A DNA stretch of 64,000 nt from Ehretia macrophylla (taxonomy: Eukaryota > Streptophyta > Magnoliopsida > Boraginales > Ehretiaceae), in the NCBI GenBank assembly GCA_037974665.1, contig CM075765.1, forward strand, positions 58,437,747 to 58,501,746, in the 5' to 3' direction. The notes under the pieces are model-generated. The model had not been told where the DNA came from, did no database searches, and saw only the letters and a program-made list of their open reading frames with translations. How positions within the stretch are numbered: the stretch's first letter is position 1; each line of letters starts with the position of its first letter. Positions 14,436-25,430 of this stretch are shown here, piece after piece. Made by a program: the position numbers and the translations under genes.

Positions 14436-14593
14436 TAAAAAAGCTTCATGATGTTGAGGAAGAGCTTCGAAGAGTTGACGAAGGTATTCAAAGAGCCAAA
14501 GAGATTATGTCTACCATCCAAACTCGTCTGAACATCTTAGAAAATCATAAGAAAGTGATTACTAAGATGAAAATGAGGAAAAGGCTTCACTAA
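14436..14593 (+). pseudogene. Fragment of a coiled-coil protein gene
   Basis: A frame of about 50 codons ends at a TAA at 14591-14593. It is rich in E, K, R, L and I, with heptad-like spacing around the piece RRVDEGIQRAKEIMSTIQ, so it would form a coiled coil. No start codon or upstream exon is visible in frame. The composition is unlike the surrounding AT-rich non-coding DNA and suggests the 3' end of a decayed protein gene. I do not recognise the family; the tail of a plant mobile domain (PMD) type gene is one possibility. It lies on the opposite strand from the next remnant, so the two need not come from one gene. Confidence 0.4.
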
Positions 14594-14784
14594 ATTGACT
14601 AGTATAAGAGCGTCGTCAAGCACAAATTAATGTGCTTAACTCATTTTTTTGGTGAATCAGTTCGCATCTTTTTTTTTAAATTGTGATAGGATGCAAACGG
14701 TCTTTTGAATGTGGTGACTTATGAATAACTTATACATTTGGGCCTGTGTGGAACAAAGGCGTATAACCGTCTTCATCTGACGAA

Positions 14785-15595
14785 GCTCATTCGTCTGGGT
14801 TATCAAAATTCTGTCTTATTTCTCGCTTGAGCCTGGCCTTGTTTTGTTCTTCATCCTGCACACCAGCAAAGAAGTTGTCAGGACTTAGGTATGTTCTTGT
14901 TAGAGTTGGGATTAATTGTTGGATGTCACCAACAGGTACATCCAATCCTGACCTTGGTTCAGTTTCCACACGACTGACATCACCTTCAATAATATGTATC
15001 TCAAATTAGTCTAAGTCATACAAAGATAACTCAGTTCATTCTAAGTCTCTATACGAAGATTAAAAGTAGAACGATTGACTCATACCACCTAACACTTCAT
15101 CAGGAACATTTGTGATTGACGAAGGAATTGTTTTCTCTTCTAAGGAGGGTTCTGCTTCGTCTGCAACAGATGATCTTCCTACAACCTCTATCTCCTTTCT
15201 TTTAGACGAGTCTTCGACTACCAAGTTTACTCCTGTCAAAAAACAACATTATTATAAGATAATCTTTAAACAAATCATTTTTTTTTAAATTCAAACTTTC
15301 TTACTGCTGATCGCCTTCTCCTTTACTGAGGTAGACCTGATTTGAATACCGGTTTGATGACCTCTTCTCCTGGGACCTAGGACCTACTTCGTCAAATTCA
15401 GCAACGGGAGCCAAAGAGGGTTAAGCAGAACCAGAGGCGTCAGGAGCATTGGAAATTTCATTCCTCACAATCTCATGTTGATCCATCGATCTTGGAAAGC
15501 CAACTGGAGTTTGACCGTCAGTTGTATTCAGAGTTGTCTCCCTCTCTTTTTCTTCAGCATTTACACCCCCTATTTGAGTAAGGTTGGAAAGTATC
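14785..15595 (-). pseudogene. Decayed intron-bearing gene fragment, unassigned
   Basis: Read on the minus strand, three coding-like blocks follow one another. The first (about 15595-15305) is rich in S, T, E and Q and has an internal stop and an apparent 4-base insertion. A 72-bp intron follows with GTAAG donor and TTTTTTGACAG acceptor (15304-15233). The second block (15232 to about 15086) has the piece SSKRKEIEVVGRSSVADEAE and stays open across the splice. After a second possible intron (GTATGA...TTTGAG) a third block (about 15003-14785) has GLDVPVGDIQQLIPTLTRTY and ends at a TGA. The protein would be mostly hydrophilic and disordered. No domain was recognised. The spliceosomal intron shows that it is nuclear in origin. 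It could be the C-terminal part of a PMD-type gene, but that is a guess. Confidence 0.5.
15233..15304 (-). other. Intron within the decayed gene fragment
   Basis: On the minus strand the donor is AGCA/GTAAGAAAG and the acceptor TTGTTTTTTGACAG/GAG. The 72 bp between are T- and A-rich, as in a plant intron. Joining the flanks keeps one frame open on both sides. Confidence 0.6.
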
Positions 15596-15609
15596 CTCCA
15601 ACATAGAAA

Positions 15610-15990
15610 ATGGATTCCACCCCGGTCGAGCGTCTACCTTCCTCTCCTAATCAGTCGAGCTACTTCATACATCTTCCTATTCTTGACAGGCTAGTGACTC
15701 CACTGCTACCCACCCGGAGTCGACTATTGATCTGTCGCCCAAGCTCGTTGGGCTTTTGTCATTTCCTGAGGTATGTTGTTTATATTTGTGACACCCATAT
15801 GATTTAATCTCAACATAGTACTTTTCTTGCAGTTGTTCATTCTTCTTTGAAGCCGCAAAATGATAGTGAGGTCTTTGAGCCTTAGTGGCAGTAGGCCCAT
15901 ATTTGAGGAATTTCTAGTCTTGAAAAAGACGTCGTTCATTACCAAATCAGATAAAGAGGGGTTCCAAACCTTTTACTGATGGAAAGACCA
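15610..15990 (+). pseudogene. Possible second gene remnant with a short intron
   Basis: On the plus strand a frame before 15770 is followed by GTATGTTG (donor at 15771) and TTTTCTTGCAG (acceptor AG at 15831-15832), a 62-bp intron-like unit. The downstream block continues for about 45 codons with one stop. The minus strand of about 15850-15960 is also open, so the coding strand is uncertain. No family was recognised. The remnant lies beside the minus-strand fragment at 14785-15595 and may be part of the same inserted nuclear DNA. Confidence 0.3.
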
Positions 15991-15999
15991 CTATTGAGG

Positions 16000-16995
16000 G
16001 AAATTCAGACTCACTCTTGGCATTGATCTGAGAAGACTTTTGCCCCACTAGAAAAGGTTACTTTTGTATAGGCTTTGATTGCAATTGCCACAACGAGAAA
16101 GTAGTCTTCGTTTGTCTGAGATGTGGGGCATTTTTTTCTAAATGGAAAAGTACATGAGGTCTATGAAGCCTTCGCTAGGGTGATCAGTTTCTTCATATCT
16201 AGTTAGTCGACTCCGGAAGGCCTTGTATGGACTAAAACAAGCAAACTACGGCTCAGCAAACTAGTGCAATCTAAAGAAGACAGATTCAAAAACAAATGGA
16301 TCGAATCTATTCATGGAATTAGAAAATGGGCTATATAATTAAAGAAAGTCATTCGTAGCGGTGCCACACTATTTTAATCAAATGCCGCTGGCAGACCCTA
16401 GTAATTCTTATCATCTAACTGGCACATCTCTCCTTTGCACCTCTTTATATGTATGTGCTTTAGCCCTGAAACCATTACGTAATTTCTTATAGAAAGAGAA
16501 AGAAAAAAAGATTCGTCTTGTTTATGTCCTTTTTTGGATTGAAGTGCGTGCATCATGCTTCTAACCTAACCATTCTTTCTTTCACCAAAGATGTTGTTCC
16601 CCAAGTTCACCTTTTTCAAGAAAGCTGTTTGAGTGTTACGGGAATAAAGGAGAACAAGGCACTAAGATAAGATAAGAAAAGAAAGTGTCCCTATCTACCA
16701 AGATAAAGCTCGTTGCCAGGGTAGATCAAATGTTAACTAATTAGAAGAGATTATTAAACAAAAACGAGAGCACGAGATTTCGAATACGAATGCGTCAAAG
16801 TCAAAGAAGTGAATAAAAAATCTATTTCATTCATTCTTGAAAATTAGAATGATGAAAGAAAGACTCTAAAAAAAGGGGTTAAACCAAATATATCAAGCAA
16901 AGCTTGGTTATGCCCCTAATGAATATAAAATCAAAAAAGATATTTGATTTGATTTGAAAGTGACATTCTCCCTTAACTCGATCTGTAATTGAATT
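16000..16995. other. AT-rich stretch upstream of the atp1 pseudogene
   Basis: No gene was recognised. The last few hundred bases are probably the mitochondrial 5' flank of atp1 carried along with the gene, but I cannot show where the mitochondrial segment begins. Confidence 0.3.
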
Positions 16996-18208
16996 ATGAA
17001 ACTCTTTCCCAGAGTTGCAGAACAAACGACTCTATTAGAAAGTCGAATTAGTAACTTTTACACAAATTTTCAAGTGGATGAGATCGGTCGAGTGGTGTCA
17101 GTTGGAGATGGGATTGTACGTGTTTATGGATTGAACGAGATTCAAGCTGGGGAAATGGTTAAATGTGCCAGCGGTGTGAAATGAATAGCCTTGAATCTTG
17201 AGAATGAGAATGTAGGGATTGTTGTCTTTGGTAGTGATACTACTATTAAAGAAGGAGATCTTGTCAAGCGCACTAGATCCATTATGGATGTTCGTGCGGG
17301 AAAGTCTATGTTAGGGCATGTGGTCGATGCCTTGGAAGTACCTATTGATGGAAGAGGGGCTCTAAGCGATCACGAGCGAAGATGTGTCAACATGAAAGCC
17401 CCTGGGATTATTGAACGTAAATCTGTTCACGAACCTGTGCAAACAGGGTTAAAAGCGGTAGATAGCCTGGTTCCTATAGGTCGGGTCAACGAGAACTTAT
17501 AATCGGGGACCGATAAATTGGAAAAACTGCTATTGCTATCGATACCATATTAAACCAAAAGCAAATGAATTCAAGTGCCACCTCTAAGATTGAGAGATTG
17601 TATTGTGTCTATGTAGTGATTGGATAGAAACGCTCAATTATGGCACAATTAGTTCAAATTCTTTCAAAAGCGAATGCTTTGGAATATTCTATTCTTGTAG
17701 CAGCCACCACTTCAGATCCTGCTTCTTTGCAATTTTTTGCCCCATATTCTGGGTGTGCCATTGGGTAATATTCCCGTGATAATGGAATGCAAACATTAAT
17801 AATCTATGATGATCTTAGTAAACAGGCAGTGGCATGTCGACAAATGTTATTATTGTTATGCCGACCACCAAGCTGTGAGGCTTTCCCAGGGGATGTTTTC
17901 TATTTACATTCCCATCTCTTAGAAAGAGCGACTAAATGATCGGACCAGATAGGCACAGGTAACTTGACTGCCTTACCTGTCATTGAAACACAAGCTGGAG
18001 ACGTATCGGCCTATATTCCCACCAATGTGATCCCCATTACTGATGGAAAAATATATTTGGAAACAGAGCTCTTTTATTGAGGAATTAGACCTCTATTAAC
18101 GTCGGCTTATCTGTCAGTTGCGTTGGGTCTGCCACTCAGTTGAAAGCTATGAAAAAAGTCTACGGTAGTTCAAAACTAGAATTGGCACAATATCGCGAAG
18201 TGGCCGCC
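16996..18208 (+). pseudogene. atp1: atp1 pseudogene, 5' part (mitochondrial F1-ATPase alpha subunit)
   Basis: The translation follows plant mitochondrial ATP synthase alpha from its start: LLESRISNFYTNFQVDEIGR, then the family pieces [20 protein letters not shown] and the P-loop region ([12 protein letters not shown]). In plants the intact gene is mitochondrial and encodes the catalytic-ring alpha subunit of about 507 residues. This copy is dead: stops at 17182-17184, 17514-17516, 17625-17627, 17766-17768, 17937-17939 and 18078-18080, plus a one-base deletion near 17484 just before the P-loop. Several stops are CGA, CAA or CAG turned to TGA, TAA or TAG, as expected from C-to-T change. The reading stops in the VAA region after YREV, exactly where K1 has inserted, and resumes at 27664. 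It is a nuclear copy of mitochondrial DNA (NUMT). Confidence 0.95.
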
Positions 18209-20492
18209 TGTAATACCCGAGCCCGGAATGTGAAAATCCCTTGTTTATTATCTTGAAAATTATATTTCCTTAAATTCTTTGTGAATTAATTGTTACATTC
18301 TCGCCGTCGCAACGTGCATTGCATTTCAGGAGCGTTAGCTAGAGAACGATTTCCAGTCCTCAGCAAATAGTGAAACTAGTGTTTAGATGACTTAAATTTT
18401 ATATTTTAAATGTTGCTAGCTTTAATTGATCTTTCCTTAGCTAAAATGGCTTTAAAATGCACAAAATAAGGGCCTTTGACCAAGTTTTAAGTGGTTTGAC
18501 TAAGGCCTTTGACCATTTGACCACTTAGCACTTAAATAGGCTTTTAACTTAGCAAATAAAGAAAAAAAATAGCAGCTGAACAGCAGCCCAGGCCGTGAGC
18601 TTCCAAGAAGAGAAAAAAAAAAGATTTCAACCTTTCAATCGTTCAATCTTCGCGTGAGCTCGTGCGGGGTGATTTCCGAGGCAACTAGCGTTGTTTTCCA
18701 AGCGACTAGGAGTACCTGAGGTGAGGGAATCATGCTATTTGTGCATTTAAATGTTTAATGTATCAACTATGCAATTTTTAAATTTTATCCGTAGATTGTT
18801 GTTTAAAGCGTTTTGATGCTTCTAGAATGTTCCTTGGCGATTGTAGAACGTGTATTTATAGCTTTTTAACATTTTCTACGGTTAAATGTTGAGATTGCAA
18901 TTAAATTTGGGTGTTGAATAGTATTTTATGAATAGTAAACCCTTGGAACGTTGAAGTTGCGCTGTTATGCTTTTCGTTGATGTAGAAATGTGCTAGGTAT
19001 GCTAGAATGCCTAAATGCATGGTTTGTTTGGGTTGCATAGTGGAAAAAATGAGAATTATGCCTTTGGGAAAGTCGGGGTCGTTTAGGTTGACTTTAGCAT
19101 TTTCTCATTTTGCGTGTTGGCATTGTATCGGGAGGCCATGGAAGCACTTTTGGTGCGATTATGGCGTTGGTTGGGTGTTTGGTTGGTATAGTTGTAGTTC
19201 AAACGAGAAAGGGGGAAATCGGGGCTTTGCGCGAGTTCTAGGGTAAAGTAAGGTTTCGGGGTCTTTAGACGTGCCTTATGGTGACCTAGGAGGTTTGGTG
19301 AAGTCGGTTTCCAGAACTCGTGGCTCGTTTGAAAATGGTAGGGTTTTGATAGTTGGGGCCGATTTGTGTTTTTGCTTGTTTTCTTGGTTTTATGCCTATA
19401 GAATGCTTAGGGTTACTTGAAATACTTGTTTGAGTTGTTTTGGATAGAATTGCTTATCAATTGCTGCTATTGCGTGCGAGAGTAACCTACTTTGTTATTC
19501 TCCCACGTGTGGCTTTATCGCTTGTTTATCGCCTTGTATCGAGTCTTGCATTGCATAGTGTCTCGCGCGTGAGTGATGGGCCTCTCTGGGTAGCCTTGGG
19601 TTGCCAGTGTTGGTTGCTCTAGCTCCGCTGCTATTCCCTTTCTCGCTTGGGTTGCCTCCCAGGGAGATTTAGGTCGTAGGTTGATGGATACTTCCGGGGT
19701 ATTCCAAACTAGTATTATAAGGTGGTTTGGGCCGGCGCATCGTCATCGAATTTGTGTTTGAAAGTTGCTCGTGAAAAGAGTATCGTATCCTTTGAATGAG
19801 TGTTTGCAGCTGTAATTACTTGCCTTGCTTTATTGATGGCTTGTTGTATTTCTATATGATTTGTATGTATTGCTTGACTAATTGCATTGCATACTCCTCT
19901 CATCTCCGTCCTTGAGACCAATTACCCTCGCTGAGCAATAGTTTTTGCTCATTCCTCTCTATATTATATTTTTACAAGAGTAGTTGAAGCAGACCCTATC
20001 GAGGTAATAGAGGAGGAGGAGCAGGTGGAGGTGTTTCCGTGATAGGACTTCTTTGCTTTGCTGGTGGTTGGTTACCAAATTTTGTGCGAACCTTGCTTAT
20101 CATGTATATTGCGTAGAGGTCGCTTAATTTTGGGGCTTGTAGCCTTGTATGTATTTTCTAGTTTGAGGCCTCTACGGTCTTATGTTGTATAAGTTGAAAG
20201 AATGTAAAGTTGTAAACTTATACCCTTGTGACTAGTAAGGAAATGCATGCTAATAGCTAACTGTTTAGTGGCATAAATACCTGTGTAGTATGCATGGCAT
20301 TTTGGTTTGGAAAGTTGGTTAATAAGAGGATGTATGTTTTTAAAAGAAAGTTGGCTTGTTTGAATTGTTTTATGGCTTTCGCAAGTGTTATGATGGTTTT
20401 AGGGTTTTCGGATCGTCCGCGGTATAAAGGAGACTCCGTCCGTGTGTCGGGTCCGGGCTTGGCCTTTTGCGGGGTCGGGTCGGGGCGTGACA
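18209..20492 (+). repeat. 5' LTR of K1
   Basis: The 2284-bp repeat runs TGTAATACCC to GGGCGTGACA. It includes a donor-like GAG/GTGAGG (GT at 18721), a hairpin GAGCAA/TTGCTC at 19933-19950 and the position of the acceptor, here ACAA instead of ACAG at 19974-19977. The last base pairs differ from the 3' LTR (GTGACA against GTTACA). Confidence 0.95.
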
Positions 20493-20500
20493 TCTTTAGG

Positions 20501-20512
20501 TGGTATCAGAGC
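20501..20512 (+). other. Primer-binding site of K1 (initiator tRNA-Met)
   Basis: TGGTATCAGAGC lies eight bases after the 5' LTR. It is complementary to the 3' end of plant initiator methionine tRNA, the usual primer of chromovirus and Copia elements. Confidence 0.92.
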
Positions 20513-20803
20513 ATGATAGTCTTGCATGAGCCGGGATATGATTCTCGGTCTGTGGGGTAAAGGTCTAAAATGCTAAAGTGTTTATGTAGGATTGCTAAGT
20601 GAAAAGAAATGTTCTAGCATGACTATGTGAACTTGGAATGTTTATGTGTTTAAGTGAAATAGTTTGGCAAGTTGAACTTGTGTTATGTGAATTGTGTGAT
20701 AGAATATTGGATTGTTATTGACTTGAGTGTTATCTAATCTTATGTGCTATATTTCTATCTATAAACTACTTTTAAATGTTGCCAGCTATTGTGAGTTGCT
20801 ACT

Positions 20804-21960
20804 ATGCCGCCACGTCGTGGTACTGAAGGTATAGGATCAGATGAGGAGGCAGCAGAACAGGGTCAGCAGCCGTTGCCTGAGCAGTTTATGGCTACTATGA
20901 CTACTGCAGTAGACCGGATTACACAGGTGCTGCATGAGCAGAGGCAGGACCGGAATAATCCCCATGGAAATCAAGCTAATCCTGGTGGACAGGGGTATAG
21001 AGTTGAGAATAACCAGTTAGAGAAATTTCTGAGGCATGAGCCGGGAAAGTTCTTCGGAGAGCCAGATGATGAGGCGGCCGAGAGATGGATTAATCGAGTT
21101 GAGAAGATTTTCACCGCTTTGAGGTACACCGATGAGGCAAGAATAGATTATGCGTCATTCTTATTGGAGGGTGATGCAGAGTAGTGATGGAATACTGTCA
21201 GGAGGAGGTGGGATTATGAGGATGTACCACATTTGTGGGATGATTTTGTGAGTGAGTTTCGGGACAAATATATTCCCGAGATGGCTATGGAAAGGCAGGA
21301 GGATGAGTTTGTGGCCCTGAAGCAGGGAAACATGACTGTTGCACAGTACGAGGCTAGGTTTGTTAGCCTGTCGAGATATATGCCCGAGTTGGTACGGCCG
21401 GCTAGGAGGATGATTCATAGGTTTGTCTGTGGGCTGAGAATGGACATACAGTTGCATTTGACTGGGCAGACCTACACTACTTTTCCCGAGGCATTTCAGG
21501 CAGCCTCGAAGTTTGAGAAACGGAAGGCTGAGATGATAGCTGAGAGCAGTCAACCGAGTAAGAAGCAGTATTTGGGCCAGAGCAGCCAGAGTCAGCCGAG
21601 GCAGTATCAGTCTTCTGCACAGGTTCCTCAGCAACGTCCGTATCAGCCACAGCAGCAGATTCAGGCTAGGCTAGCTGTGACTAGACCCCAGTAGGGAGCT
21701 ACAGTTCCTACCCCTGCCAGAGCCCCAGCACCTATGGGAAACACTGCAGTTAGGCAAAATCAGCAGTGTAATTATTGTAATCGATCCGGGCATATTGAGG
21801 CTAACTGCTAGAGGAAGAGTGGTAAAAGTACGGGTTGGGGCAGTGATGAACATAGGGTGAGAGATTGCCCTAGGTATAACAATGTTCAGGGCCGTGGTGG
21901 AGGCCAAGGTGTTCAGAATAGGGCTGCAGGTGCACGTCCAGCGTAGAGAGTTCAGGCTAG
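20804..21960 (+). pseudogene. K1 gag (capsid and nucleocapsid), broken
   Basis: The start ATG opens MPPRRGTEG, the same as in the second copy at 58528. A capsid region with FGEPDDEAAERWI, WDDFVSEFRDKY and LKQGNMTVAQYEARF follows: the retrotransposon gag family, which forms the particle shell. A CCHC zinc knuckle (CNYCNRSGHIEANC) is at about 21769-21810; in the second knuckle a cysteine is replaced by W. Breaks: two adjacent stops at 21182-21187 where the sister copy reads QWW, a stop at 21691-21693, a tryptophan-to-stop after the first knuckle near 21810, and one near 21943. Confidence 0.92.
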
Positions 21961-22300
21961 GGTCTTTGCACTAGATGCGGAGGAGCTGCCCGATACTACA
22001 GCTATTGTGGAAGGTACCTTTCTTCTCAATACTCAGCCAGTTAAAGTTTTGATTGATCCCGGAGCTACACATTCGTTTATAACTCTTGCATGTGCACGAT
22101 CTGTGAATGTTTGCATTGATAAATTGTCTCATGAAGTTGAAGTTAGTACGCCTTTGGGTGCAAAATTTGTTACTGAGTCTTTTTGTAAATCTTGTGATAT
22201 ATGCATTGAGAACCGTAAATTTGCTGCTGATTTAATTATATTGCCATTCCGTGAATTTGAAATCATTTTGGGAATGGACTGGTTGGGGAGGTACTATGTC
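21961..22300 (+). pseudogene. K1 aspartic protease region
   Basis: From 22007 the frame reads VEGTFLLNTQPVKVLIDPGA followed by THSFI. The active-site triad is DPG here instead of the usual DSG or DTG. GMDWLG follows, the conserved end of the retropepsin domain. A one-base deletion near 22298, compared with the sister copy at about 60021, throws the frame just after it, so protease and reverse transcriptase are now in different frames. Confidence 0.88.
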
Positions 22301-22302
22301 AG

Positions 22303-25300
22303 TTGGATTGTAGAACAAAGGTTGTATATCTTCAGGTTCCTGACCTACCGGTACTGGAGATTGTTGGGAATTGCAGGGCTGCCCGAATTCCACTTTTATC
22401 AGCGATCAAGACTTCTAAGTTGTTGAATAGGGGTTGTGAAGCTTACTTAGCCTATTTGATCAATCAGCCTACTGATAAGTTGAGTTTGAATGAGGTTCTG
22501 ATTGTTAGAGACTTCCCTGGTGTATTTCCCGAGGAATTACCGGGTTTACCACCGGATAAGGAGATTGAGTTCGTGATTGATCTTGTGCCAGGCACTGGGC
22601 CGATTTCTAGGAGTCCTTATAGAATGGCATCGGCTGAACTTCAGGAGTTAAAAATTCAGCTTCAGAACTTGCTTGAGAAAGGGTTTATACAACCTAGTTC
22701 TTCGCCGTGGGGCGCACCTGTGTTGTTTGTGAGAAAGAAAGACGGCACGCTACGGTTATGCATTGATTACAGGGGACTTAATCAAGTCACAATTAAGAAT
22801 AAATACCCCTTGCCGTTGATTGAAGAATTGTTTGACCAGTTGCAGGGTGCGAGTGTTTACTCCAAATTTGACTTGAGGCAGGGTTACTATCAACTTAGGA
22901 TTCGGAGTGACGATATACCAAAGACGGCAATCAGGACTAGATATGGCCACTATGAAATTGTTGTGTTACCGTTTGGATTAACGAATGCACCAGCCGTATT
23001 CATGGACTTGATGCAGAGGGTTTTCCGACCTTACCTTGATCAGTTTGTCGTGATCTTTATTGACGACATTTTAGTGTATTCGAAGAACGAGGCTGAACAT
23101 GAGCAACACTTGAAGATTGTGCTACAGACTTTGCAGGAAAACAAGCTTTTTGCTAAATTCAGCAAGTGCGAGTTCTGGTTGAATCAGATATCTTTTCTAG
23201 GCCATATCATTTCAGATCGAGGAATCTCAATGGACCCAGCTAAGATTGAGGTTGTTTCATCTTGGAAGAGACCTGAGACGGTGTCAGAGATTCGGAGTTT
23301 TCTTGGATTGGCAGGTTTCTACCGGAGATTTGTTAAAGACTTTTCCAAAATTTCTGGACCTTTGAGCCAGTTGACTCGGAAGAAAGTTGCTTACAACTGG
23401 GATGCTAAATGTGAATCCAGTTTCCAAGAATCGAAGAAGAGACTAACTACAGCTCCTATACTAGCTTTACCTGAGGGAATAGAGAACTTTGTTGTCTACA
23501 GTGATACATCTAAGGAAGGATTGGGCTGTGTTTTAATGCAGAATGGTAAGGTGATTGCTTATGCTTCTAGGAAGTTGAAACCTTATGAAGTCAATTACCC
23601 TACACATGATCTTGAGTTAGCTGCAGTTGTGTTTGCATTGAAGAAGTGGCGTCATTACTTGTGGGGTTGCAGATTTGAAATATTTACTGACCACAAGAGT
23701 CTCAAGTATTTGTTTTCACATAAGGATCTGAATATGAGGCAGCGGAGATGGCTAGAGCTATTGGGTGGTTACAACTGTTCTATTAACTACGTGCCAGGTA
23801 AGGCAAATGTTGTTGCTGATGCTTTGAGCCGAAAGACTACTATTGTAAGCTTGATTATCAAGGATTTGGAGACTTTGGAAGAAATTTGTTCATGGAAACC
23901 AGAAGCTATTGAGGTAGGGATTCAATTTGCTAGTTTGCAGATTCAGTCAAGGTTGCTAGCACATATTAGAGAGGCTCAGAAGACTGATCCTCACCTCTTG
24001 AAGATCCGAGAAAAGTCAAAATGGGAAGAGTCGGAGTTTAAATTACATGCAGATGGCATCTTCAGATTTAGGGATAGGGTGTGTGTTCCTGGTGATCCGA
24101 CTTTGAAGAATGAGATCCTGTCCGAGGCACATAATTCGAGGTATACAATTCACTCGGGCAGTACTAAGATGTATAGAGATTTGAAGCAACACTTCTGGTG
24201 GAACAATATGAAGAGGGAGATTGCTGGGTATGTATCCAGATGTTTGACTTGTCAAAGGGTTAAAGTTGAGCATCAGAGGCCAGCCGGACTTCTACAGCCG
24301 TTGTCGATTCCGCAATAGAAGTGGGTACATATAACAATGGACCTTGTGACCGATCTTCCTAGATCTCCGAGATGATGTGATTCTGTTTGGGTTGTTGTGG
24401 ACCGCTTGACTAAAGTTACACATTTTATTCCCGTGAACAAACAGGATAGCCTTGATAAGTTAGCTGAACTTTATGTTGCTAATATTGTGAGATTGCATGG
24501 TGTGCCACAGAGCATAGTGTCAGATAGGGATCCCAGATTCAGATCTCGTTTTTGGCAGAAGTTGCAAGAGGCCTTGGGAACTAAGTTGAGCTTCAATACT
24601 GCATATCATTCGCAAACTGATGGCCAGTCTGAGAGAACCATCAGGATCTTGGAGGACATGCTTCGAGCATGTGTGCTAGACTTTGGGAAGAACTGGGAGA
24701 AGTTTTTGCCTTTAGCGGAGTTCGCCTACAATAATAGTTATCAGTCTACTATAGGTATCGCTCCCTATGAGGCGTTGTATGGACGGAAATGCAGATCCCT
24801 ATTGTATTGGGAAGAGGTTGGAGAGATGAGAACAGTTGATCCGACTGTGTTACCTGAGATGATTAAGATGGTAGATAATGTTCACCTTATTCGCCAGCGT
24901 ATGCTTACAGCTCAGAGTCGTCAGAAGAGTTATGCGGATAAGCACCGTCAGGATCTTGAGTTTGATTTGGGAGATTGGGTGTTTCTTAAGATTTCTCCAC
25001 GGAAGGGATTGATTAGGCACGGTAAGAGCGGGAAACTTAGTCCCAGGTATGTGGGTCCGTATGAGATCACCGAAAAGGTAGGTCCTTTGGCTTATCGATT
25101 AGCTTTGCCTCTGAGCTTGTCGAGACTGCACGATGTGTTCCACGTGTCTATGTTGAAGAAGTATCATCCTGACCCTTCACATGTACTTGAACCAAAGCCT
25201 TTGCAGATTGAAGAGAAATTGTCCTATGAAGAGAAACCGATTCGAATTGTGGATCGGAAAGTTCAGGAGCTTCGCAGAAAGAGTATTCCGTTAGTAAAGG

Positions 25301-25419
25301 TTCTGTGGAATCATCATGGGTTTGAGGAAGCAACTTGGGAAAGAGAGGACCAGGTTCGGGATCAGTATCCGGAGTTGTTTGTTGACCAGGTAGGAATTGC
25401 ATGGGCGCAATTGTTTTAA
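22303..25419 (+). pseudogene. K1 pol: reverse transcriptase, RNase H, integrase
   Basis: Reverse transcriptase begins near 22560 (ISRSPYRMA, then [20 protein letters not shown]); its catalytic [10 protein letters not shown] lies at 23056-23085. RNase H follows with [18 protein letters not shown] near 23497, then DALSRK. Integrase has the HHCC zinc-binding region (HSG...CLTC, about 24150-24255), the DDE core with [19 protein letters not shown] and the [12 protein letters not shown] segment, and a C-terminal chromodomain-like block ([18 protein letters not shown]) near 25295-25350. A long open frame of 671 codons covers RT, RNase H and the start of integrase and ends at a TAG (24316-24318); a TGA at 24374-24376 follows; the rest of integrase is open from 24397 to 25419. 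Confidence 0.95.
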
Positions 25420-25430
25420 GGGGGAGAAGG
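25418..25430 (+). other. Polypurine tract of K1
   Basis: AAGGGGGAGAAGG lies directly before the TG of the 3' LTR. It serves as primer for plus-strand DNA synthesis and marks the exact LTR start. Confidence 0.93.

Noticed and set aside
20423-20428. TATAAA promoter in the K1 5' LTR
   Set aside because: The 3' LTR reads TACAGA at the same place and other families do not have it.
21161-21634. 157-codon minus-strand frame
   Set aside because: It is the antisense shadow of K1 gag; the plus strand has capsid motifs.
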